A stretch of DNA of 64,000 nucleotides from Lycium barbarum. Lineage: Eukaryota; Streptophyta; Magnoliopsida; Solanales; Solanaceae. Position 1 is the first letter of the stretch. Each line of letters starts with the position of its first letter. A model generated the notes under the pieces. It had not been told where the DNA came from and made no database searches. It saw only the letters and a list, made by a program, of their open reading frames with translations. The stretch lies in contig NC_083344.1 of assembly GCF_019175385.1 (NCBI RefSeq), positions 26,476,231-26,540,230 of the forward strand, given 5' to 3'. This document shows positions 20,982 to 33,795 of this stretch, piece by piece. The translations under genes were made by a program, and so were the position numbers.

Positions 20982-23695
20982 TGTTACACCATGGAAAACC
21001 CCCCTGTATATGTACAGTGAATAGGCTAACAAAGGACATAGTGTATGCGATGTTTTGATGAGTAAGAAATAGTATTTGATGACCCTCAACGAGATTTCAA
21101 AGGCATATAATGCAAGGAAAGAAAGTTGCCAAGGAAAGCAAATCATATGTTGTGTATCGGATAAGAATTTCGAGCAACAAGTCTATGATGGAATAATGAT
21201 GTCTCAGAGAAGAGTGATAACGTCCCTAAGATTGATAATGAGATATTAAACAAGTGCCAAGAAGGTTCCATAAGGATCGGAGATCAAACGAGTCGACGAG
21301 AACGAAAACGGAACCACTGGGCATTATACGGCCCAACCTACGGACCGTATAAATTGTACCAGCCGTATGTTGGACTGTATAATTGGCCAAGGAGGGCAGC
21401 AGCTACTGGACCAAACATACAGCCACACATACGGTTCGTATAAATAGTACGGACCGTATGTTGGTCCGTATAACATGGTCGGCCAGATTTTTAGTTTAAG
21501 TACAAGGGACCCTTTTTCATTCCAATTCATTTCATTCTCACTCCACACTTCAAGAAACATCTAGAATACTCTCTAATACTCCTCCACAAGAGAATCAAAG
21601 GAAAATCAAGATCAACAACACCAAATCCATGAAACAAAGTGTATGAAACCCAAGTAAAGGTCATCCAAATCAAGAAAACCCAAGGGAGGTGAAGTAGCGT
21701 TTGGGGTGCTAGAGGAGAGACTCCACTCAAGACTTGTTCAACCATCATCTAAGGTAAGTTTCATGACTAAACCATGTTGTTTAAGGTAATGGAAGGTTAA
21801 GATACTTGAATTGTAGAAAGACATTAGAAATGGGTCACTAATGAGTGAATAGTGTCATGTTTGGATGGTAGTTGGATTGAATCATAAATGTTGGGGTGTT
21901 GTGATTATGAATACGTTATAAATGATATTTAGGCCATGGAAATAAGTGTGATACATGAGAAAACGCGATGACGAGCTATAACCATAAAGGTGGGGAAAAG
22001 GAAGAGAAATGGTGGATTATGGTCATTGTATATAAATGATGATTGTTGATTGCAATATTATGAATGTTGTTGTGAGTGTTGGGAGTTGATATAAAATATG
22101 GGTAAAGTAGTATAAATAAAGGAAGTGTTGCCCAATTTTCCCTAGCTTTAGAAAGCCCGTCCTTATGATTGCTTAGCTAATGACAATATAAATTCTCTTG
22201 GAGGTAGAACGTGTGCATTAAAGGGGAACACGCAAGCGATAGCTTAGTTAAACGTCAAAGGTATGTAAGGCTTATCCCTTTCTTCAAAGGCATGAATCTT
22301 TCAAGCTTTCCATGATCCTCCTATATGATGGAACTTATGAGTCCTTAAATGTACTAAATCACATACGAGTATGATGAAGATGATAATGAGTTAAAGTATA
22401 GAGATTCGACAGTTCATGATATGATGATCCCATAACGCTGATGATGTCATTATTGTTAACACTCACCTTATGCACTATTTCCTTCGAGGTGAGGCAAGAC
22501 ACTCCTAGATGTTCATAATATAATCGGGGGTTTACGACCTTACGTCACCTCGACATAGCTATGGTTGTCCTTAAAGTCTAATGTAAGCTCTTAATGCTAA
22601 ATGTGTAATGATGTAAAGCCAAGGTATTCTTATAAGATGATCAATAATGCTAGATTATAATATGCCTATGTTATGTATGAAAATGCCAAGTTATGATAAG
22701 ATTTTGATACGTTCATGAAATGTGCAATAGTGATGGGTAATGATTGATTATGTGGTGATAAAGTTCCACCGCGCCAGAATGGCCGGGCATGTCACCGCTA
22801 AGGCGGGCTGCATATGGTTCCACTGTGCCTAGATGGCCGGGCATGTCACTGCTAAGGCGGGCTGCGATGTTACACCGAGCCTCGAGGGCCGGGCATGATC
22901 ACCACTAGTGGGCGGCATATGATGGTTACCCGGACGCGGGATAACGATGTGATATGTGATGTGTCGAGATACGTGATGTAATGAGATATATGATGTGACG
23001 AGATATGTGATGTGATGACATATGTACCATGATTATGTAAAATATGATATATGTACGAGATGTATTTGCTTACAACACTCTTGCAGGTTATATCTTTCTC
23101 TTATGGATCATGACCCTCCCATTATATTTGCTTCATTCTTGCTTTACATACTCAGTACAATATTCGTACTGACGTCCGTTTTCTTTGAACGCTGTGTTCA
23201 TACCCACAGGTAGACAGGGAGGCGAGCTTGAGCCAGACTCGTAGGAGCTGTTAGCTGATTGAAAGCACTCCTTGTTCTGGAGGTGCTTGACTATTCTTTT
23301 GTGTATATTTGTATATATTGGGCTCGACGGGGTCCTGTCCCGTCTATGCGTTCCGGAGGTGCTTGACTATTCTTTTGTGTATATTTGTATATATTGGGCT
23401 CGACGGGGTCCTGTCCCGTCTATGCGTTTTGTACTTCAGTAGAGGCTCGTAGATACACAGTGTGGGTTATGTGGTCTGACAAGGTCAATATGGTATAATT
23501 ATTTATATATTATTTTGATAGCTAAAAGGGCTTATGTATATGAAACTATTTATGTTTACAAATGAAACATGATTTTCTTATGATTGAATATAAAATCGAT
23601 AAAAGAGTAGTTAATGAGCATGATGAGTAGCAGAACGAGCGGTGCTCGGCGGTTAGCCCCGGGTACCCGTCGCGGCCCCTAGCTGGGTCGTGACA
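20982..23695 (+). mobile_element. Solo LTR D inside K's 3' LTR, perfect CCCAT duplication
   Basis: 2714 bp from TGTTACACCATGG to GGGTCGTGACA; CCCAT occurs on both sides (20977-20981 and 23696-23700). K's 5' LTR keeps the unoccupied site near 56132 (ATGCTCATGCCTATC), which proves an insertion after K. It carries ATACGG palindromes (21325-21480), TAAG/GTAAGT at 21754, AAAG/GTATGTAAGG near 22261, a GCTAAGGCGGGC repeat (22765-22920) and a 76-bp tandem duplication (23279-23430). Confidence 0.95.
23279..23430 (+). repeat. 76-bp tandem duplication in LTR D
   Basis: GGAGGTGCTTGACTATTC ... GACGGGGTCCTGTCCCGTC ... TATGCGTT occurs twice, essentially identical, and doubles the third conserved LTR hairpin. 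N has a single copy at the matching place. Confidence 0.93.
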
Positions 23696-25163
23696 CCCAT
23701 GCCTATCAATGAAGGTCATACATCTAGATATATGTGCGTGTATAACGACTGATATGTATGCGTGTATAACGCCTGTCAAGCCTCTATGGCATCTCATCAT
23801 ATGATATCGACTCCTGTGCGGCCATAATCAATATCGTCAATATCATCATCACTGTGCACCAGCTGATCAGGTGGTAATGCGTGTATAACGCCTATATCTC
23901 TTCTCATACCCCACATATATCTAATATTCGCGTATATAACGCCTTCTGGTCACGGGTCAATGTACATGGATATATAATGAATGTAATGTATGAATAAACT
24001 GTATACATAGAACTGGATACATAAAACTAGACCCATGAACAGAAGGAATCATCATAAACGGGGTACATGAATCATCAAAGACTGAAGTACTCCTAATGCT
24101 TGTAAGAGTATGAAGCTCGCTTACTCGCTCATTGGCTCATATCATAGGATCATGCCAAAGGAAAGAAAAGATAGCCTTAACATACCTTGAAGTATATCTA
24201 ATAGTCCAACTCCTACCTCTTGAACTTGTAAGTCTACAATTAAGATAACATAGGCCTAAATTAGACTATTTACTTCACTTACTAACCATCTTTAGATACA
24301 TATAGAGCTTAACGATTTGTAGACAAAGATTTCTTGTAAGCTTACAACTCTTCAACTTCACATTCGGTCCAACATCAACCACAACAACAAAGACAACCCT
24401 CATATAACAAAATATACTTAAATCCATTTCCAATCATATCTTAACATAACCCCAAATCACTATCTTAACCTTCATCAACTTACCACTTCCACAAATACCC
24501 TCTCTTTGCTTAAAACCACTAAAATCCTTGATAAATAACTTAAATACAAGGGTAGAAATCATTTGCATACCTTGAGGGGTCTAAGAATCCAAAGATCAAC
24601 TTTAACTCCAACTTCCTAAGCTTTCCAACTTGAAGAAACCCTAGAAACAACCTTCTTCTTCACAAGCTCGGGCTTACGGGGCTCGGATCTTACCAAATCC
24701 CTGCCAATATGATAGAAAATGTTGGGAGTAAATATACTAGGGTTTTCTATGAATTGGAAGAGAGAAAATGAGAATTAAAGTCGTGAACCACATATTTATA
24801 CAAGGAATTAAAAAGTCCCCAGCGGTACGGTTCAACGAGCGGGTCGACGACCCGTCGATGTGTCGACGGTCCGTCGACTTTCCCGTCGACCTGCGCCTAT
24901 AGATTCAGGGCTGCAGAATCCCATCGACGCCGCATAACGACGGTCCGTCGACAAAGACTGGTGTCTGCAGACTTCTCCGGTTCAGTTCAGATCGCGTCGA
25001 TTAGATTCGTTCAACGTCTAATCCCGTAAATTGCCAGGAACACCTGTTGGTACCCTTATACACGGGGTAAGACACTTTCTACCTCTAAAACACAAACTCG
25101 AGTCTCTATTCCTAAGGCCTACCCGACTAGGAAACCATAGGTTCTTCTACGACGCAAACGAGA

Positions 25164-26471
25164 GGCTCTCTCCCTTAGGAACATTCATCCTCGAATGTTT
25201 GAACCAATCATGAGCTATAGAAATTTCGGCAGAGTTTCCCCGGTACTTATACCAATCTGACCTGTACACAACAACCCAAAATAATGCCACACAGGGCCAC
25301 ATACTACAACATACAATACCATGGCCTCACATGACCAATCACGATAACTGAAAATGGATTAATACCTGGGGGTGATGATGCCTCAGACTGGACCTCCTGT
25401 ACTGCTGGAAACAAATGCGGGTACTTAAATATTCATTGCTTCTTCTTCTTCCCAAGTCACTTCCTCAACATTCTTATTCCTCCACAAAACTTTAACGGAA
25501 GCTACATTCTTGGTTCGTAACCGATAAACCTGCCTGTCCAATATAGCCACTGGAACCTCCTCGTATGATAACTGCTCGGTCACTTGGATATCATCTACTG
25601 GTACTACTCTGGAAGGATCCCCAATGCATTTACGAAGCATAGACACATGAAATATCGGATGTACAGACTCCAATTCAGAAGGCAATGCTAGCTCATAGGC
25701 CACCTTACCCACAATACGAATGATCTGATATGGCCCAATATATCGTGGGCTCAACTTAACCTTCTTGCCGAACCTCATCATGCCCTTCATAGGCGAAACT
25801 TTCAGGAAACCCCAATCGCCTATCTCAAACTCTTACTTGCGTCGCCGATTATCCGCATAGGATTTCTGTCGCCTCTGAGTCGTTAGCAATCTTTCTCGGA
25901 TCATTTTTACCTTATTAGCTGCTTGCTGAATTAAGTCTGGGCCTACTAAATGATTCTTTCCAACATCAAACCATCCTATGGGCGATCTACATCTTTGCCC
26001 ATATAAGGCCTCATAAGGAGCCATATGAATACTGGAATAGTAACTGCTGTTATATGCAAACTCGATAAGAGGCAACTGATCATCCTAGCTACCTTGGAAG
26101 TCGATCACACAAGCTCTCAACATATCCTCAAGTGTCTGTATAGTACGCTCTGCCTGTCCATCCGTCTGCGGATGAAACGTAGTACTAAGACTCACCTGAG
26201 TCCCCAATCCATTCTGAAAAGACTTCTAGAAATTAGTTGTGAACTGTGGTCCCCTATCTGAAATTATTGCTGTAGGAACACCATGAAGTTGTACAATCTC
26301 TCTGAGGTAAAGCTTCGCATAATCTTCGGCTGTATAAGTAGTTATGACAGGCAGAAAGTGGGCTGACTTTGTAAGCCTATCAACTTTGACCCATATGGAA
26401 TCACACTTTCGCTGAGTTCGGGGCAACCCTGTAATAAAGTCCATATTAATTACCTCTCATTTCCATGTCGG
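25164..26471 (-). pseudogene. K integrase C-terminal half and chromodomain-like tail
   Basis: Reading from 26471 leftwards: WKWE-type context, MDFITGLPRT (first catalytic Asp), SDRGPQFTTNF (second), [10 protein letters not shown] (catalytic Glu), LIEFAYNSSYYSSIHMAPYE, then LSPRYIGPYQIIR, VHPIFHVSMLRK and a final VTWEEEEAMN, the chromodomain-like end of Tekay-type integrases. Stops break it at 26226-26228 and 26085-26087 (both TAG where relatives have Trp) and 25833-25835 (TAA). The upstream half of the same gene is 20 kb away (46465-47276) because L inserted between them. 25164-25424 is the 3' untranslated part and polypurine tract. Confidence 0.9.
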
Positions 26472-26656
26472 TATCACGACCCGACCAGGGGCCGCGACGA
26501 GTACCCGGGGCTAACCACCGAGCACCCCTCATTCTACTGCATATCCCTCTCATCTAATGCTTTTATCAGTATAATACTCAAGTTACGAGAAAATCATCTT
26601 TCCTTCGAAAATATAAATACTTTTATATGCACAAGCCTTTTGGTCATTGAAATGAA

Positions 26657-26658
<2 letters not shown>

Positions 26659-26733
<75 letters not shown>
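26659..26733. repeat. (AC)n(AT)n microsatellite in L 3' LTR
   Basis: About 36 bp of AC followed by about 38 bp of AT. The partner tract in the 5' LTR (41127 on) is longer and is interrupted by J. Confidence 0.95.
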
Positions 26734-26736
<3 letters not shown>

Positions 26737-29034
26737 GTAGTAGCAACCTCGTGAGACCATAACGCCTACACTACGTATCTACGAGCCTCTACTAGAGTAC
26801 TAGACATATGGACGGGACAGGACCCCGTCGTGCCCAAAACATAAATATACACAAAAGGAACAACCATAAGCACCTCCGGGACAATGGAGTGCTCTCAACA
26901 GCTGACAGCTCCTACGAATCTGGGGCAAGATCACCTCCCTGTCTACCTGTGGGCATGAACACAACGTCCAAAGAAAAGGGCCGTTAGTACGAACATTGTA
27001 CTGCGTATGAGAGGCATAAACAATAATATCACATGAGCGAAGTAAATGAAGCATCAATAAGGAACATATGTATCTGACTATCAAATGGAAAAGGAGTGAT
27101 GCATGCTGGCTTACTCATAGTCATCATCATATCATATATGCATAAATATATAAACTGCCCGTCCATTTCGGATCGGTGTGATAATCATTAGCATTAGCCT
27201 GCGTCCAGGCCTTCCGTGTCCGGGGTATCATCTCCTGCCACCCACTAGTGGTGTCTGTCCATGCCATTTGGCCATGGTGTATAGCTGCCCGCCTTAGCGG
27301 TGACTGCCCGGCCAAATAGGCACGGTGTGATATCATTATCATAATATACTCGTCATAGTGCATGCATGAAGACTCATGGTTAACTATGCTTTGTCGGGGT
27401 GTCGTAAGGTCGTGATCCTCGATTCCATTATGAGCACTCATTAACATCCTGCATCACCTTGAAGGGAATAGTATATGAGGTAAGTGTAAGCAATAATGAA
27501 ATCATATCATGAACATTTAGAACTCCTATACTCTAACTCATTACTTTGTGTAGCACATTAGGGATATTAGCTCGTATCTTTTCGGGACTCAAGAGATTCA
27601 TAAAGACGAAAGAAAGTCATACTATAGGACTCATGCCATAGAAAGAAAGGACTAGCCTCACATACCTTTGTCGTCTAACTATCTTATCGCTTGATCTTCC
27701 TTCTTCGACGCTCGTGTTTCAACCTTCGAAAGGAATCGCATTAACGTTAGTTACTCGGTTGTTATACCCCGTATTTTTATACGTCGAGTTATTCGCAAAA
27801 GAATCGGCGCGAGTTAAAGACGGAACCCTTCCCGGACACGGAATAGAAACCCTTAATTTTCAATTTCTAAATTAGAACTAATTGTTTATGAATTTTATTT
27901 AGTGTGAAAATATTATTATTGGAGATTGGGAATTAATTAATTGTGATTAGATTATTAAGTGGGAATTAGTAATTAATAAATTAATTAAAGTTAATTATAC
28001 TAGTGGGCCCCACCCGATTTAAAAAAAAAAAACAAATCATCAATTAGAGGACACATTATGGGGCACATGTAGGAGCCAAGGAATTAGTATATAAGTTAAG
28101 AGATGATTCACTAAAGGTAGCATTTCATTTTGAATTAGCAAAGGAACAAAAAAATTTCTAAGGAAAGAAAGCAACTCTTGGCCATAGCCATGGCTGCCGA
28201 GAATGATGGTGAGTGAGAGGGAGTGTGGGAGCTTGGATTTTAAGGAATTGAAGGTGTTCAAGGAGTTTCAACGTGAATTGGATCGTTGGAGGAGACAACG
28301 TTAAGAAATCAAGATCATTAAGGTAAATTCAATCTTGTTCTATATGTTGTGATAAATGTGTGTTGAATATAAAAAGTTGTATGTGATGGTGTTAGGTTGT
28401 TGTGTTGGCCGTGAGTATGGACTGTTTTAGCTTAAAAATGGTGATTAATTTTGACGTTGTTATCTCTATGGTTGTTATGGATCGTGAGGCGAAAGTAAAG
28501 GAATTTGATAAATTAAGTAAAAGTTGTGGCGTTGTGGACATATTGTCATCCTTGCTAAGTTGAGAAGATTGAAGATATAACTATGTCTATATGTTGTTAT
28601 TGGTATTTCTGTGTTAACAGGAGGGTAATTAGAATTCGGGATAGGCGAATATATAGGGGAAGTGCTGCCCGATTTTCGTTAAGTCTTTAGCTAATAGAAA
28701 ACCCTAAAAAAGAATATATAAGCTGAATTATAAGTTCTATAAGAAATGGGCTATAGATTTGTAAACTAGGAAATATAGTTACTAACGGTAACATTACTCT
28801 TATATTAAATAGGTTAAAAGAGCGATGAGGCGAAAGAATTCACGAATAGTCGCTAACAGGTATGTAAAGCTGTCCCTTCTTTCTTTTGGCATGTCTTAGA
28901 TTTAAGTGATGAAGGATATTGCGAATTTGACACTCATATATACTTTCTCGAGATAAAATTTTCCAAATAAGGGTAATGCTTCTTACAAATGACATGGAGG
29001 GTATCTCTTAAACTTTAATCCAACACAGTAGGTT

Positions 29035-32000
29035 TGCCCTATCGGTATCGACCCTCAAAACATGTTAAGAATTTATATCTCATTTTCCTCTTCATGTTCC
29101 TAGAAAAATTTGAGCAGAGGTTCCTCTATATTTCTTACTATCCCAAAACCTGTACACAGGAAATACCAACCATGCCTCACAGGGCCAACACATATACGTA
29201 TATACATATCATATCATATCGCATCATAGCCACACGGGGCTAACAATTTCAAATAAAAGTATAAAGATGTCGAGGCTTACCTCACATGCCCAACACAAAC
29301 TGCACCTACTACACTTTCCTGTTTATTTTTTTTCTTTCCAATCTTCAGCTTCATGTTTCAATCGTATTTCAAACACCTTACCCAGCATACATCTTTCATA
29401 CCATTACTTACCTGTGTACTGTGTAGCTTCCAATATCAGTCATTGTCTTACGTCGATACCGTTCTCCAGCTGAAATCAGAGGTTAGTAAAAAAAAGGAAT
29501 TCATTTCCTACAGCTGGCTCTATCGCACGATCTAAGATTCAAAGAAAGGTAACACCCTAAATGTCCTGTAGCCTCCTGTTTATAGATGTGGTGCACAACA
29601 CACCGATAAACAAGACTCTACTAGACACGGTCTGTAGACACTCCGAGGACGAACCGCTTTGATACCACTTTTGTCACGACCCAACTCCGTAGGCCGCGAC
29701 TAGTGTCCGTGCTGGACACTCAAACGTACCCAATAACCCAAATTAGCAAACGACAGAATATTTTCAATTATAGAAGTTGCTTGGCGTTAATAATAATAAC
29801 CATAAATGGACCGACACCGTACATGGAAGCCGATGAGGCTGTCACAGATCATATCATACCCAAACATATACAGAACCCACACAAGTATGTCTACAGACCT
29901 CTACAGATCATAACATAATCATAAGACGGGACAGGGTCCCGTCATACCCCTGAATAGCATACATATATATAATAGCGGCAGACTGTACCAACATACAGGA
30001 TCTGAACAAAAGAGCGCTCCCAATATAGCAGAGTAGATGTCCTAGGCAGGCGGTCAGTAAATCTGTCTCCTGTACCTGCGTGGCATGAAAACGCAGCCCC
30101 CGAAGAAAGGGGGTCAGTACGAAATATGTACTGAGTATGTAAAGCACAGGACGTAGTAAACAAAGTCATAATCAGAACAGAAGGTACAGAAAACGGACAT
30201 AATATCCAGATTAGCAAAATGTTGATCATAAAGCATAAATAGTATTTGTTGAAAACATATGTCGTACCTGGTCCCAATACGGAACAAGATCATAACCGAA
30301 ACAGGACTTACAGACAAATGAGTGTGACCTCCGAAGTATCAAATGCATATTTTCAAAACATGAGGAGTGTGTTCAGAAACATATACCATATCATGTTCGG
30401 CCCCTGCCAAGGGCTCGGCGAACAGAACGTGGCCACCTCCCGACGCTGGTGCCACCATACATAAGGAACAGAGTAGGAGATAACCCCGTAACATAACATA
30501 TCATATCATATCAGATGGCCATGTCAGATCATATTATATCAGAATGTGTGTACATGGCACAGCATACTCCAAAACCCATGTACATATATACCTGCCCCCT
30601 CACATCGAGGCACGGCGAACAATGCAATGGAATACGCTTGACAACATATCCTGGCCCGGGCTCAGTGTGGGAAACATTGGGGCATCCACGAATGGAGTAG
30701 TGAGAGACTAAATGCAACAAAAATATCACAGATTTCCAGAGACTCAATGAGGCATATCGAATGACAAATCAAATCAATGAAGTCGGACAGAATCATAGTA
30801 GGTGTATGTCGTATGTCATAATGAGTTACGGAAGAATAATCCTTCTGGGATCATTTTCATATTCCAAAATAGTTTACCAGACTCGAGGGAATCATTAAAA
30901 CAATTTTCCTTAGTAGTTAAAGGGATAGTTAAAACGTTTCATTTTATATTGTTCGAAAATAAGGCAATAGTACAATAAGAGAGCAAAGCGGGAATAGTGG
31001 AACTAAATACAATACAAAATATCGTACCTTTACAGAGACTCAATATAGTGTCCCGAATAAGCATCGTTAGTAGTTGGAAAAGTAGATAAGACATTTCCTT
31101 AAAAATTGCTTGAAATCAAGTTACAAAGGACCATAAGGGTAAAATCGGAAATAGCGGGCCCACCTCGGGACAACCAAAGCGGCGGGCTCAAATTACGTGT
31201 ATTAAGCTTATGGGGTCACCTACAGAGGTCCTAGGGCATTCCATAACTTCCTAAGTGATTTGAAGAAATTTTGCATAATTTTTCAATAAAGCATACTAAA
31301 AGGGTTCAATTCTATTGAACGAAAATGTGACAATTTCAGACGCGGATTCCGATGAGCAGAATATTCTCCGAGGCGTGAATCCGATCCTAGTACATCTAGG
31401 ACATGCCAAAAGAAGAACCGGGGTAGCTTTACATACCTTTTACGCACTTTACACCTTTCCAAGTTCACTTCCTGTTTCGTCCAAAATCTGCAAATGGTCA
31501 CATTTACCAATTGTGAGTTATAGATTCTACGAATTCAACTTAAATTCATATTTGTCTACCGAAATTTCGGCAGCACCTCCCCTATACATATAGCACCCCC
31601 GAGAATTCAACTCGGCCAAAACAATCAACAACAACCCAACAACATCATCAACAACAACAACAACAATCACTATAATCACAATATAACTTAACTAGTTATC
31701 TTTCCAACATAATATCATAACCTTCATTTCAACTTCAATTTCCAAACTAATCCCAATGGTTTCACCTTCACCATTAATCTAGGTCATCACAATATAATTT
31801 AGAATCATTTCATGTCATTCCCACCAAATATTCACACGATAAACAAAATATACAACTTTCCACCAAAGTCATAATTCATTCAAAACTTCTAGCCTTTGGG
31901 ATACATATTCATAACATGATTCCATCTTCCAAGTTCATCAATAATCATCATAATTTGCACCCTAACAACTTCATTTTTTATAATGTCATAAGATCATACC

Positions 32001-32964
32001 TAATCGACATAAGCTTCTACATTCCATTTCAATACAAACTCACATCATTTATCTTTATTTACATAGCAAGCATCACAACAACACAACTAACATGTTAAAC
32101 AAAATTGATTCATTCCCATTCCTCTAAGAGGTACCACACGGCCAATGCTTCTTTTTACAACTTCCACCCAATTTATTCCACTTCCATTCTCAATGTGAAT
32201 TCCATCATACACACAACTAGACTACCACATAAATTCAATCACCATAAACATACAATGTATATACACACACGGCCATACACTATATTCCATACCCACTTTG
32301 AAATCTTCCATTTTTCCATACAATCAACTCATTTCTACATACTACAACACAAACAAGACTTCATAACACAATAAAAAGAAATGAATTCTTACCTTTCTCT
32401 CCAATCTTCTTCACTTGAATATATGATCAACTTGAGGTACCAAGTGTTCCTTCTTCCAAAACAACTACACTAAGTTGTAGAGGGCACTTAATTTAGTAGG
32501 AAAATCACAAGACAACAATTTTTAGAACAAGATTTTTGAGGGGTGAAAAATCATGGACATGGCCGAAACCCTCTACTCTTTGCTCTCTCTTTTGCTTGTT
32601 TGATTTTTCTTGAATTTTCTTGAAGAAATGAAGACTTATCTCCTTTTATCTTGTTTGTCACATGACCAAGCACATGACTACTTAAATGGGTTTGGGCCAA
32701 GGCCATGTTGGTCGGCCACCCCCCTAGATTTGGGCCTCATTTGTTTCTTATTTTACAAGCCCAATTGGCTACAAATTTTATTTTTGTAATTCCCGAAACT
32801 AATTTCCAAAATTCCACGTTTTGCCCTTAGCCTTCCTCGACACTTCCACATTAATATTCTTTCATAAACAACTCATGTGTTAGATGGAATCAATTATGAC
32901 TTTATTTCTTACAAGTCAAGATTATTTCTAATTTTCCAAATGTGCGAAAACACGGGATATAACA
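29035..32964 (-). mobile_element. Element I: LTR plus truncated interior nested in H
   Basis: The 5' LTR is 29672-32964 (3293 bp; minus strand TGTTATATCCCG to GGTCGTGACA). Left of it are a 4-nt spacer and a primer-binding site, then a normal leader (to about 29520), which joins directly to sequence resembling the 3' untranslated part of K (CTCTGC...AATTTTTCTAGG near 29105). Gag-pol is absent and no 3' LTR is found. It is a non-autonomous or deleted element. No matching target duplication is seen. Confidence 0.75.
29656..29667 (-). other. Primer-binding site of element I (initiator tRNA-Met type)
   Basis: Minus strand TGGTATCAAAGC, four bases after the LTR end GTGACA. It matches the 3' end of plant initiator tRNA-Met (TGGTATCAGAGC) with one change. 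It is the only intact PBS in the window. Confidence 0.85.
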
Positions 32965-33354
32965 GATATGAGCTTTGGGGTAATCCTATTCATAAGTCTT
33001 GAGTGTGTTTCATGATTCTTATTCACTTCTTGATGTTAGAACTCTTAAGTGATTGAGCTCTCCTCTTCAGTTTTCTATACGATGGATAATAATCGATATA
33101 TATAAGCTCCTATTCTGTTCCGAAGGGAACACCCATAAGGTGCCAGTTGAGTTGTGTATATGGTTTTACTAATGATTTCGAGGAAATTATTTTTATACTA
33201 AAGGAAACATAAAGTTTGATTTTCAAAACCACTCCGAAGGGGGTGCGAGATTTTACTATTTCATTTCATTTACGATTTATGTTTACATTCCATAGCATCA
33301 TCTCTTTGTATGAGTATTTGTGGATTAATTTGTGTTGACATGGTTATGATATTA

Positions 33355-33590
33355 AGCCGGAAGCGGCTGCCCGAAGGGGCCATCATTATTAAGCCGGAAG
33401 CGGCCCATCATTATTATGCCGGAAGCGGCTGCCCGAAGGGGCCATCATTATTAAGCCGGAAGCGGCTGCCCGAAGGGGCCATCATTATTATGCCGGAAGC
33501 GGCCGTCCGAAGGGACTATTGTGTTATTATGCCGGAAGCGGCGGTCCGAAGGGACTATTGTGTTATTAGCCGGAAGCGGCTACGAGTAGG
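33355..33590 (+). repeat. ~36-bp tandem array in LTR H
   Basis: Seven units of GCCGGAAGCGGCTGCCCGAA followed by GGGGCCATCATTATTA, with shortened and variant units (CCGTCCGAAGGGACTATTG). The ORF across it is an artefact. Confidence 0.9.
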
Positions 33591-33778
33591 ATATTCTATA
33601 TTTATATTGTGTATGCTAGAATTTGTGCAAAGGGCCACATGATATGGTTCAAAATGCTGTTCCAGGTTACTCCCGGGTTTCTTTCTAAACTTGTTTACTG
33701 CTGTGTTTTCCTTGTTTTATGATTCAGTACTGCCTTACATATTCAGTACATATTCCGTAATGACCCCCTTTCTTCGGC

Positions 33779-33795
33779 GGGGGGGGGGGGGGGGG
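33779..33795. repeat. 17-G homopolymer in LTR H
   Basis: It sits in the arm of the CCCCC...GGGGG hairpin, where other LTRs have five G. It is either slippage or a sequencing/assembly effect. Confidence 0.9.

Larger units (their letters stand above)
20322..25163 (-). mobile_element. 3' LTR of K, split by LTR D
   Basis: The U5 end (plus strand TGTCACGACCC) is intact at 20322. It contains the CAGTAC hairpin at about 20813, the GACGGGNC...GTC hairpin at about 20630, the AG/GTATGT box near 24179, the AAG/GTATGC donor-like box at 24569-24570, TATA-like TTGTATAAATATG (minus) near 24790-24803, and GTCGAC palindromes near 24835-24960. Without D the length is about 2.1 kb. Confidence 0.85.

Noticed and set aside
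20592..21146. 184-codon minus-strand ORF
   Set aside because: It spans the junction of K's LTR and LTR D, so it is a chance fusion; the homologous sequence in K's other LTR is broken.
33310..33642. 110-codon ORF with KRLPEGAII repeats; CRISPR-like look
   Set aside because: It is the ~36-bp tandem array of LTR H. Units are head to tail without unique spacers, in plant DNA.
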